Source: Bacteroidales bacterium
GTDB taxonomy: Bacteria; Bacteroidota; Bacteroidia; Bacteroidales; UBA4417
NCBI GenBank assembly: GCA_016707705.1
Contig: JADJHD010000001.1
Span: forward strand, 186,001-250,000
Reading direction: 5' to 3'
Length of the DNA stretch: 64,000 nucleotides
Position numbers and translations under genes: made by a program. Below the pieces are notes generated by a model that was given only the letters and a program-made list of their open reading frames with translations, did not search any database and was not told where the DNA came from. Position 1 is the stretch's first letter. Each line of letters opens with the position of its first letter. Positions 36,301 through 44,021 of the stretch are shown piece by piece.

Positions 36301-37886
36301 GTGAAAAGTATATGAAAATGACGCCGGAGGAACTGATTAATCTTGATCCGGCTGCTGAAAGATATGTTTCAACAGATCCAAAGCAGGATTCACTGCGGTT
36401 CTTTGCAATGACTGCTCTATACGATTTAAGTACCAATGTTTTACAGGTGGAGGCTGCACGCATTCTCAGGATTGCTGATGCCGCCATATTCCCTAGGGAT
36501 GGTAAGCTCACTATTGGAAAGGAAGGTGTAATACAGGAGCTTTCAGGGGCTTCCATAGTTGCGAACAGGAAGGACAGATTCCACACGGTTTACAATGCCA
36601 CGGTTAATGTTGAATCCCGGAATAGCTATAAAGCAAAGGGCCTATATGATTACACACCTTCTGATGGTGAGATTCAAACACTCAATTTGAGATATGTGGG
36701 AGTGAATGAAGATGGAAATTCATATGCTTCCGCTTCAATATCAGATTCAATGGGTTTTAACCTTAATCGTTATTTCGGTTTCAGTGGTATTTTGGAATTG
36801 CATGCTGAGAGGAAGGAATTGTATTTTGAAGGCGGATACCAGCTTAAACATGAATGCTACAAAATTCCCAGGGAATGGATAAAAGTAAGAGCGTTCCTTG
36901 ATCCCAAAAAGATTGCCATCCCTGTAGAAGGCGATATTGAGAACACAGGAAACGGCAAGCTAAGGGTAGGAGTTTATTATTCACTAACTGAAAATACCCT
37001 TAAACCAGGCTTCTTCGCAAAACCTGATAATGTAACAGATCTGGATCTGATAAATGCTGAAGGTCTGATTGTTTACGATGCAGCAAAGAATGAGTACCGC
37101 GTTGCCTCAGCTGCAAAGCAGAAAGATCCCTCGCTATCCGGTAATGTGGTTACTTTGAACACCAGCCGTTGCGTTGTGCAGGGAGAGGGCCGGGTTAATC
37201 TGACCGGTGATCTGGGCCGGCTTACCATGGAAAGTGCAGGGAAAGTATTTCATTCTACAATCAGCGATTCCACAATCGTCAACATACTGATGTCACTGGA
37301 TTTCTTTTTCTCAGAGGAAGCTTTGAAAATTATGGCTGATGATCTTAATGCATCTGATCTCAAGGGAATTGACATCAGCAGTCTTAACTATACACGTCCC
37401 CTCAGGGAGTATGCTGGAACTGTTGAAGCTGATAAACTCCTGACTGAATTAAGTCTGTATGGACAGTACAGGAAATTCCCTGATATACTGAACCATTCTA
37501 TGATATTTACTGACCTGAACCTGGTATGGAATCAGGAACTGCGCTCCTATATAAATAGCGGTCAGATCGGAATAAGCAATCTCGGTAAGAATTCTGTTAA
37601 CCGATATGTAAATGGTCATTTCGAAGTAATCAAGCGACGGACCGGGGATATGTTCACCATGTATCTGGAAGTTGCTCCTGATCGCTGGTATTTCTTCTCC
37701 TACACCGGAGGAACCTTGCAGGCATTATCATCCAATAAGGAATTCAATGAGAAACTCACTGGTCTGAAGGAAGATCAGAGAGTGATCAAATCAGGAAATG
37801 GAGAACCAAGTTATCAGTTCATAATTTCAACAAGCGATAAAAAGACAACCTTCCTAAGGAAGATGAAGCAATTAAAAGGTGAATAG
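33396..37886 (+). CDS. Large exported protein of unknown function
   Basis: The 1496-residue protein starts with a signal peptide (KKQIVLILVFFILLTSLVKAQ). Residues 25-430 are mixed and contain a winged-helix-like stretch near 480-500 (EDLASFLKKPIEQVRVQLIKLANSGFLI). The second half is strongly beta-strand rich, with repeated short elements (LSNNGLRGSGTLSY, LSPSGLKGKGLLAF, NSYKAKGLYDYT, GFSGILEL) that suggest a long beta-helix or an OstA/AsmA-like groove. I see no enzyme motif and no T9SS sorting domain; the C-terminus is basic (RKMKQLKGE). It is in line with prmA upstream and plsY downstream. An envelope-assembly role is possible but is only inference. Confidence 0.85.
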   Translation: MKKQIVLILVFFILLTSLVKAQDKHRIFSVDSLFIGDLTEKFQGVGDYNEKDARTTLSNINYLWTSSLILPKQQVQLMEICSILQLQKLSVAPYFLDYLNAVNILVRRNTEEETFDVFHKSVKYCLEGKSPTRNVTAYLSKINLVLESAALEKSTTDAWYCRNATYKIAFDTVPCIDFSGLTLSCVSRNDSACIYNTKGRYYPLIQKWIGEGGKVYWDRVGLSRDEVYATLSDYVINTRVTFYSADSVVMYHGGFVKKPLRGRLEDRVMADITPERALFPEFSMYKGSSVILNLFKNVEYEGGFSIEGNRVIGFPSVSSLAKIMISRNNAPFIELRSKEFVIRPDRFVSARAIAVIYLENDSIYHPGVQARYNLENNEIALSRAEEGLSQSPFFNSYHHVDMIPEAMYWKLDDSKISFEAIRGIRSKGEAVFESSDYFSAYRFDKLQGIDEVNPVNQVSSYSRRHSTDRFYAEDLASFLKKPIEQVRVQLIKLANSGFLIYDLDEDFVQIKPRLNEFLASHNGVKDYDIIQFNSYVEKGSNAVLDLKTLDLTILGVQQVMLSDSQFVYIVPRDGKIVLKKNRDFTFVGRVHAGFFDFYAHECSFDYGKFLMNLPQIDSLALSVPSWEVDQGGYRHLVRVKNVLSDMSGLLEIDAPDSKSGRKSFPQYPRFTSKDMSYVFFDRKNIVKGVYKRDNFYYSVDPFIMDSLNRLPAENVQFRGRLFSGNMLPDIVEPLTVQRDYSLGFKKVLSPPGLPLYGGKGMFSDTLKLSNNGLRGSGTLSYLTSVTHSPDFLFCPDSTTGKVKDYDLAKRVGTSENPDAQVKDATVKWMPGKDVMYVSNSAGEKFNMFNNKATLNGDLALSPSGLKGKGLLAFEDAEVKSNTYTFNAVAFTSDTADFTLYTPDHKEEALKVHVFRTEIDFARREGHFTASGKGALMEFPVNKINCVVDEFDWLMDRRQLQLVNQTSFTREKYMKMTPEELINLDPAAERYVSTDPKQDSLRFFAMTALYDLSTNVLQVEAARILRIADAAIFPRDGKLTIGKEGVIQELSGASIVANRKDRFHTVYNATVNVESRNSYKAKGLYDYTPSDGEIQTLNLRYVGVNEDGNSYASASISDSMGFNLNRYFGFSGILELHAERKELYFEGGYQLKHECYKIPREWIKVRAFLDPKKIAIPVEGDIENTGNGKLRVGVYYSLTENTLKPGFFAKPDNVTDLDLINAEGLIVYDAAKNEYRVASAAKQKDPSLSGNVVTLNTSRCVVQGEGRVNLTGDLGRLTMESAGKVFHSTISDSTIVNILMSLDFFFSEEALKIMADDLNASDLKGIDISSLNYTRPLREYAGTVEADKLLTELSLYGQYRKFPDILNHSMIFTDLNLVWNQELRSYINSGQIGISNLGKNSVNRYVNGHFEVIKRRTGDMFTMYLEVAPDRWYFFSYTGGTLQALSSNKEFNEKLTGLKEDQRVIKSGNGEPSYQFIISTSDKKTTFLRKMKQLKGE

Positions 37887-37946
37887 ACGGCTGAATTCAG
37901 ACTTCTGTGTTAAAATTTTTAGTTTGAACTGAAGTGGTCTAAATAA

Positions 37947-38591
37947 TTGACTATGAATGCTATAATTATGATTGCTGCCGGCTGCGTACTGGCATATCTT
38001 TTAGGCTCAGTTTCGACCTCGGTCTGGATAGGACGAATATTCTATGGCATTGATGTCAGGGAAAAAGGCAGCGGTAATGCGGGGGCAACCAATACCATCA
38101 GGGTACTCGGACTCAAAGCTGGTATAATCGTTTTGCTTATTGATGCCCTGAAAGCATGGGTAGCGGTTCAGCTAGCAACCTATTTCGCAGCTGGTAACCT
38201 GACCGAAAACCAGCTGATTAACTATAAAATTCTTCTGGGTGCTATCGCAGTTGTTGGGCATGTATTTCCATAGTACACAGGTTTCAGGGGAGGAAAGGGA
38301 GTAGCCTCTCTGGTTGGTATGGTCATAGCCTTGTATCCTTATGCCTTTCTTTCTATTCTCGGTTGGTTCGCAATAGTGTTTATTATAAGCAGATATGTTT
38401 CTCTTGCATCTGTGACCAGTTCAATTCTGTTTCCTGTATTGGTCATTTTTATTTTCAGGGAACAATCTGTATCCTTAATAGTGCTCTCGATTCTGATAGC
38501 AGTCTTCGTTCCACTTACCCATAAAAAGAATATTAAGAGATTGTTAAAAGGGGAGGAGCTGAAAATGACATTCAGTAAAAAGGAAAAATGA
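37947..38591 (+). pseudogene. plsY: Glycerol-3-phosphate acyltransferase PlsY, interrupted by an in-frame amber codon
   Basis: The first 108 codons encode the PlsY N-terminus (LGSVSTSVWIGRIFYGIDVREKGSGNAGATNTIRVLG). After HVFP comes TAG (38271-38273), and the same frame continues without a shift as YTGFRGGKGVASLVG, the conserved acceptor motif, to the normal C-terminus at 38591. With the stop read through, length and topology (five to six membrane helices) match PlsY, which acylates glycerol 3-phosphate from acyl-phosphate. TAG is an ordinary stop elsewhere in the window. The cause could be a nonsense mutation or a sequence error; plsY is usually essential. A downstream restart seems unlikely to restore function. 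Confidence 0.85.
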
Positions 38592-38818
38592 TAACATGAA
38601 TTATTTGCAGTTCACCATAATGCGGACTGTCATTGTTAATAGGATGATATCAGGAGTCGGTATTCAACTGAATTTTTTCTTACTCATGAAGATTATTTCA
38701 TGTTTCCTATTGGAATAATGTTGATATCTTCGCCTTGGTTTATTTTCTTTTCTTGAAGAAGATTTATATTTTTACAATCGTAATCAATAGCAATTAAACT
38801 ACTGAAATACAAATCGCT

Positions 38819-39946
38819 ATGAAATTTATCATCAACAGTCAGGTTCTTCTTAAGAAGTTGCAGTCATTAAATGGAGTAATTAACAGCAGCAATACGCTCC
38901 CAATTCTTGATGACTTTCTGTTTGAGTTGGAAGACAATTCCCTGAAAATCACTGCCACTGACCTTGAAACTACAATGGTAATGACACTGGAGCCTTCCAT
39001 GGCTGATGAACCCGGAAAAATTACAATTCAGGCCAAACTGCTTCTTGATTTTCTGAAGTATCTGCCTGATGCACCACTTACATTTTCGATTGATCAAAAT
39101 ACTCTTGCAGTTGAAATTCTTTCAAGTGAAGGTAAATATAAACTGAGCGGACATAATGCTGATGATTATCCTCAGATTCCTGAACTGACAGATACAACTT
39201 TAGTTGAACTTCCATCAGTTCTTTTGGCTGCCGGAATTACCAAGACAGTTTTTGCAACTGGCAATGATGAACTCAGGCCTGTTATGGGAGGCGTATTCTT
39301 TGAATTTACTCCTGACTATCTCACATTTGTTGCTACAGATGCTCATAAACTGGTTCGTTACCGCAGGCTTGATGCCAAGGTTGAAACATCTGCATCTTTT
39401 ATCGTCCCCCGCAAACCTCTGAATGTACTCAAGAATCTTCTCTCAAATGAAGATTTCCCTGTACAGGTTGAATATAATGTTACAAATGCTTCTTTTGCAT
39501 TCCAGGGTGTTCGTCTATACAGCAGGTTGATTGAAGGAAAATATCCTGCCTACGAAGCTGTTATCCCACGCGATAACAAGAACAAACTTTATGTTGACAG
39601 GATGTCATTCATCAATTCGGTAAAGCGCCTTTCTCCATTTGCCAACCAAAGCACTCATCAGGTTAGGCTTCGCATTAACGGACAGGAGCTGCTCATGAAT
39701 GCTGAAGATATTGATTATTCAAATGAAGGTGTTGAACGTCTGAAATGCACCTATGAAGGTGAGGATATGGAAATCGGTTTCAATTCCAAATTCTTGCTCG
39801 ATATGGTAAGCAACCTTGAAAGTGAAGAAATTTGCTTCGAACTTTCAGGCCCAACAAGAGCCGGTATCATTCTTCCTGTTACCAATGAAAATCAGGATGA
39901 GAATATACTTATGCTTGTAATGCCGGTTATGCTTGCGCAGAACTAA
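38819..39946 (+). CDS. dnaN: DNA polymerase III subunit beta (sliding clamp)
   Basis: The 375-residue protein has the three repeated clamp domains, beginning MKFIINSQVLLKKLQSLNGV. Typical elements are VPRKPLNVLKNLL, GKYPAYEAVIPRDNKNK and the C-terminal hydrophobic pocket strand ENILMLVMPVML. It forms the ring that holds polymerase on DNA. It has its own upstream gap of 227 bases and a strong terminator downstream. No dnaA or recF gene is adjacent, so this is not an origin-type cluster. Confidence 0.96.
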   Translation: MKFIINSQVLLKKLQSLNGVINSSNTLPILDDFLFELEDNSLKITATDLETTMVMTLEPSMADEPGKITIQAKLLLDFLKYLPDAPLTFSIDQNTLAVEILSSEGKYKLSGHNADDYPQIPELTDTTLVELPSVLLAAGITKTVFATGNDELRPVMGGVFFEFTPDYLTFVATDAHKLVRYRRLDAKVETSASFIVPRKPLNVLKNLLSNEDFPVQVEYNVTNASFAFQGVRLYSRLIEGKYPAYEAVIPRDNKNKLYVDRMSFINSVKRLSPFANQSTHQVRLRINGQELLMNAEDIDYSNEGVERLKCTYEGEDMEIGFNSKFLLDMVSNLESEEICFELSGPTRAGIILPVTNENQDENILMLVMPVMLAQN

Positions 39947-39969
39947 ACAATATTAATAATATATGCTGA

Positions 39970-40003
39970 AACTCCGGTACTTATGGTTCCGGAGTTTTTT
40001 TTT
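39970..40003 (+). terminator. Intrinsic terminator of dnaN
   Basis: AACTCCGG (39970-39977) pairs with CCGGAGTT (39989-39996), followed by a run of T. It lies about 25 bases after the dnaN stop. Confidence 0.88.
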
Positions 40004-40228
40004 GTATTCAATCAGATTTCAAAATCATTCCTGATTATCCTGAATATTTGTATAGATCATAATTGCAAACCTGCTTCCACTAAAATTATTTGATGATTTT
40101 TTTAAAATCACATATTTCTTTTTTGTGCATAAACTATTAATGATAGGTGATTCAACAATAATAACCAGTAAAATTTTGATTACTAATCCGGAAATAGACC
40201 AAGTATTTCCCTCTAACAAATTCATTTC

Positions 40229-42256
40229 ATGAAGATTCTCTTGTATGCTGCGGCAATTAGTCTTTCCATGGCTATGCTCATTAGTTCCTGTAGAAAGGAC
40301 GATAACAGTATAGATCCAACTACAATCACAAGTATGGATGATCTGCGGGTGGATGCTGGATTTACATTTCAAACTTCATCACAGGTTCAGGTCTATGTCA
40401 GAATGCTGGACAATAATAATGGTCCTGTGCCAGGAATGAGACTGGATATTTATACAGCTGATCCTGATAGCGGGGGACAAAAAATTATGAGCGGAGTTAC
40501 TGATGCTCAGGGTGTTTTTGGCTGTGATTATTCAATTGCTTCATACCAGAAAACCCTTTTGGTGGCAACTGATGCACTAGGGTTCGTGAATAAACAAACC
40601 GTAGCAATCAAGGATGGTAAACTCGAGTTGACCTTGGGTGGAAAACAAACGAAAAATGCCTTCAAAAGCCTTGGTGAACAATTCTTTAAGAGTACCAGTT
40701 CAGTTTATGTACCACTTGGAACCTACAATAGTCAGGGAGTACCCAATTATCTGGAACCAAACAACGATGTCATTGACAATTCCATGTTGCAGGATATCAA
40801 TGCAACCTTGCCCGAAAGAAGTGCTTTGCCCAATACTCATCCCCAATACTTTGCAGCCGCTAATGAGCAAAATCTTGTTTTGGAAGAAGCCTGCAATGTA
40901 TGGGTAACATTTGTTCATGAAGGTGCCGGCTACCGCAACGTACTTGGTTTCTATACATACAATACTGATAATCCCCCAAGCAGCGTATCTCAAATTGATT
41001 CAATCCACATTATTTACCCGAATACATCCTTTGTTGGCAGCAGCGGAGGCTTGTATAGCGGCAATAAGGTATATATCGGACAGTATGCTCCGGGAACTGA
41101 AATAGCCTGGGTGCTGATTTCTGATGGATTCCGCAATGGAACCATCACGAATGGAAACTGGGTTTTCTATTCTGATAAACAATTTAACCCGGAATCTAAT
41201 GCTTCAATTCAGCAGCATTTCATTCTTTGCAATGATATCGGCCGTGGTAAGTTTTTGCTTGGCGTCGAAGATATCAAGCGCGATGTAAGCTCTGACAATG
41301 ATTTCAATGATGCCGTATTCTATGTTTCAGCAGATCCAATTCAGGCTGTAGATGTAAGTCATGTTCCTTTGCCAAACTATACCCAAACCGATAGCGATCA
41401 GGATGGCATCTCTGATAATTTTGATGATTATCCAAATGATCCTGCCAAAGCATTCAATAATTACTTCCCGACTCAGAATGGTTTTGGTTCATTGGCTTTT
41501 GAAGATCTCTGGCCAGCAAAGGGTGACTACGATTTCAATGATATGGTGATTGATTATCGCTTTAATCAGGTTACCAACAGCCAGAATAAAGTCGTGGATA
41601 TAGAAGGAAAATGCGTGCTGCGTGCAATGGGAGCAGGGTATCAGAATGGATTTGGTATTCAGTTGCCTGTTTCTCCAAACCAGATTGCCTCCTTTACTGG
41701 CAGTAAATCAAATAGCAATATCACAACGACACTTGCAAACGGGGTAGAGGCTGGTCAGTCAAAAGCAACACTCATTCTTTTTGAAAATGGTTATAGTGTA
41801 CTTCCTCACGTTGCAGGTGCTTCCATGGGTGTAAATACTACTATTGGAGAACCATTCAGAACACCGGATACAATGAATATCTCAATCAAGCTTACAGCTC
41901 CTGTTAGCTTAAGCGTTATGGGAACGCCTCCCTATAACCCATTCATATTTACAAATCAGCATAGGGAACGTGAAGTCCATCTGATTAATAGCCCACCAAC
42001 AGATCTGGCTGATATGAGCCTTTTCGGGACCGCTGAGGACGATAGTCAGGTTGGCAATGGCAGATACTATGTTACCAGCCATAATCTCCCCTGGGCTCTG
42101 AATGTTGTCGACAGGTTCGTTTACCCGGCTGAGAAAACCAAGATTATCTCAGGTTATACCAAATTTGTCCCATGGAGTGTCTCCTCCGGAACTACTTACT
42201 ATGATTGGTTCCAGGATCAGGCTGGGTACAGAAATGATGCTAGCTTATATCATTGA
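40229..42256 (+). CDS. LruC-domain lipoprotein (DUF4114 plus DUF4842)
   Basis: The 675-residue protein has a lipoprotein signal (AISLSMAMLISSC, lipidation at the Cys), then a carboxypeptidase-regulatory-like beta domain (about 45-130: GPVPGMRLDIYTADPDSGG, DAQGVFGCDYS). Next is a DUF4114-type domain (GVEDIKRDVSSDNDFNDAVFYV) and an LruC/DUF4842 region that begins with a calcium-binding-like DSDQDGISDNFDDYP and contains EDLWPAKGDYDFNDMVIDYRF. It is expected at the cell surface. Such proteins are common in Bacteroidota; their role is unknown, and structural or binding is most likely. Confidence 0.87.
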   Translation: MKILLYAAAISLSMAMLISSCRKDDNSIDPTTITSMDDLRVDAGFTFQTSSQVQVYVRMLDNNNGPVPGMRLDIYTADPDSGGQKIMSGVTDAQGVFGCDYSIASYQKTLLVATDALGFVNKQTVAIKDGKLELTLGGKQTKNAFKSLGEQFFKSTSSVYVPLGTYNSQGVPNYLEPNNDVIDNSMLQDINATLPERSALPNTHPQYFAAANEQNLVLEEACNVWVTFVHEGAGYRNVLGFYTYNTDNPPSSVSQIDSIHIIYPNTSFVGSSGGLYSGNKVYIGQYAPGTEIAWVLISDGFRNGTITNGNWVFYSDKQFNPESNASIQQHFILCNDIGRGKFLLGVEDIKRDVSSDNDFNDAVFYVSADPIQAVDVSHVPLPNYTQTDSDQDGISDNFDDYPNDPAKAFNNYFPTQNGFGSLAFEDLWPAKGDYDFNDMVIDYRFNQVTNSQNKVVDIEGKCVLRAMGAGYQNGFGIQLPVSPNQIASFTGSKSNSNITTTLANGVEAGQSKATLILFENGYSVLPHVAGASMGVNTTIGEPFRTPDTMNISIKLTAPVSLSVMGTPPYNPFIFTNQHREREVHLINSPPTDLADMSLFGTAEDDSQVGNGRYYVTSHNLPWALNVVDRFVYPAEKTKIISGYTKFVPWSVSSGTTYYDWFQDQAGYRNDASLYH

Positions 42257-42277
42257 TTCTGCTTAAATAAAAAACAG

Positions 42278-42310
42278 ACGGCCCTTCAGATTTGGAGGGC
42301 CGTTTTATTT
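42278..42310. terminator. Bidirectional intrinsic terminator
   Basis: ACGGCCCT (42278-42285) and AGGGCCGT (42296-42303) form a perfect 8-bp stem with a 10-base loop. There is a T-rich tail on the plus side and an A-rich tract on the other. It separates the convergent LruC gene and the 42329-43897 gene. Confidence 0.85.
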
Positions 42311-42328
42311 ATTGCAATTTATCAGTTA

Positions 42329-43897
42329 TCAATTCTTTAAATTGATCTTTCCCAGATAGTACTTGCCGATTTTTGGCTTGTCAGTATCCTGAAGCACTAC
42401 AAAATATTCGTTATCACTTATTTTATAACTATGCTTTATCAGGAATACAGGACTCTCTTTAGCCGCATATGCTGGAATACTGTACCTGCATAATCCGGTA
42501 ATCCCCAATTCCACCCAGGCAGGTATCCCTTTTTGCTGGTAATTATAGCTCAGACTCCGTTCGTTCAAGGGTCTCCTCATGTTTCTGGCACTCTCATTAT
42601 ACAGAAAGTTCAGACCTCTGTAATCTTTGAAGTAAAGGTAGCCTAGGGATGCATCTGAAAAGCTGCTGGACTGGTATTTGGGAATCAGGATAATCGTGTC
42701 AATCTTCTGGTTGTCATTGATTGAAAAAACAACAATGTTTTTGCTAACATGGTATTTGGATACAACCATCATCATGCTTGACATGATTAACATAGAGTTC
42801 AATGTGGATGATTGAGCGATATATTTTTGAACTCCCTGCTCATTGGTTATTATATCTGTGATCAAAAAATCCGGATCAAGGAATTTGGTCTTTTCTTCAG
42901 GTAAATTCCTGCCAGAAGGTTTGAAAAAACATTGTGCGATCTCTTCCTTACTAAGCTCATATTTGGTTCCTGCAGTATCTGCTCCATTCCTGTCAACCTT
43001 AAAGTCAAAAAACGCGGTTGATTTACCTGATTCTGATCTGGAGAAAAATCCGATACAATGCAACTTCTTCTGATCATCCCTGAGTAAATAACAGCTATTT
43101 GTATATATATCCTTGCCTGTGATCACTTGCATTCCCGTATGTTCATCACCGGGATATGTGCTTAATAGAAAGTAACCTCCCGGAGTTAGATCCTTGATTT
43201 CATTACACTTGCCAGTTTCCTGTCCTCTGGTGTATTTGCAGATAATTTGAGCACTCAGGTCGTTATTCAGTGTAAAACCTTCAACTTTAGTAGAAATGCC
43301 AATCAGTTCCTGCTTCAGCTCTTTGTCCATTACTCTGTTGAGAGTGCTGTCAAAAGCGATAATCCGGATTTTTCGGTCCATCTTGCTTAAACTGAATTCA
43401 CAGGAATTGTAGAATAGAAATGATTTCCTGTCAGGTGTTACTATTATTCCGATTGATTTATTGGATAAATCCCCTGAAAGCAGGGAATCAAGAGGAATTG
43501 TCCCGGACACTTTACCATCAAGCCCAAGTATACTTATCCTGTATATTCTTGAATTAACTGTATTGTCAAATTCTGAATGTAACCAAATGAACCTGCCGGC
43601 TACAAAGAACATTTCATTAATAAGATTGGTGGTTCTTATCGGCAATTCTGTTTCAGTGATATGACTGAATGATGTATCAACCTTTACCAGGTAATTGCTG
43701 AAATGTCCGTTAACACCTTCATTTCTGGTAACATGCAGATAGTATCCGCTGGAATCAGCATGCAAACTCTTTCTGATACACTTATTGCTTGAGAATTTAA
43801 TGAGTTCACCTCTTTTGAATTCATAATTCTGGGCAATGCAAATATTGCTGATAATCGTAATGGTAATAATTGCTGCTATGACTGATTGCCATTTCAT
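42329..43897 (-). CDS. Exported protein of unknown function
   Basis: The 522-residue protein starts with a signal peptide (MKWQSVIAAIITITIISNICIAQ). The mature part is beta rich, with repeating strands such as GYYLHVTRNEG, RIYRISILGLDGKVSG, RIIAFDSTLNRVM and NIVVFSINDNQKI that resemble blades of a propeller. A hydrophobic stretch near residues 375-390 (SMLIMSSMMMVVSKY) may be a strand or membrane-facing segment. No T9SS domain or lipobox is visible. I do not recognise the family. Confidence 0.75.
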   Translation of the reverse strand: MKWQSVIAAIITITIISNICIAQNYEFKRGELIKFSSNKCIRKSLHADSSGYYLHVTRNEGVNGHFSNYLVKVDTSFSHITETELPIRTTNLINEMFFVAGRFIWLHSEFDNTVNSRIYRISILGLDGKVSGTIPLDSLLSGDLSNKSIGIIVTPDRKSFLFYNSCEFSLSKMDRKIRIIAFDSTLNRVMDKELKQELIGISTKVEGFTLNNDLSAQIICKYTRGQETGKCNEIKDLTPGGYFLLSTYPGDEHTGMQVITGKDIYTNSCYLLRDDQKKLHCIGFFSRSESGKSTAFFDFKVDRNGADTAGTKYELSKEEIAQCFFKPSGRNLPEEKTKFLDPDFLITDIITNEQGVQKYIAQSSTLNSMLIMSSMMMVVSKYHVSKNIVVFSINDNQKIDTIILIPKYQSSSFSDASLGYLYFKDYRGLNFLYNESARNMRRPLNERSLSYNYQQKGIPAWVELGITGLCRYSIPAYAAKESPVFLIKHSYKISDNEYFVVLQDTDKPKIGKYYLGKINLKN

Positions 43898-44021
43898 AGG
43901 TTCAATACTTGTTGAATATCAAAATTATATGAGTTGCGCTTCTTCTCAGATATAGTCCAATTCTGAACAGGGTAATTGGAAAAGACGGATTATGAACAGC
44001 TAAGCTATTGATGATTAATAT

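Noticed and set aside
37947..38591. Genome-wide amber recoding as the explanation of the plsY TAG
   Set aside because: TAG is the normal stop of several intact genes here (amylase at 848, recA at 58458, TPR lipoprotein at 59628), so TAG is not generally a sense codon.
38819..39946. Replication origin near dnaN
   Set aside because: No dnaA, recF or DnaA-box cluster is seen around the gene, and dnaN is often away from the origin in this phylum.
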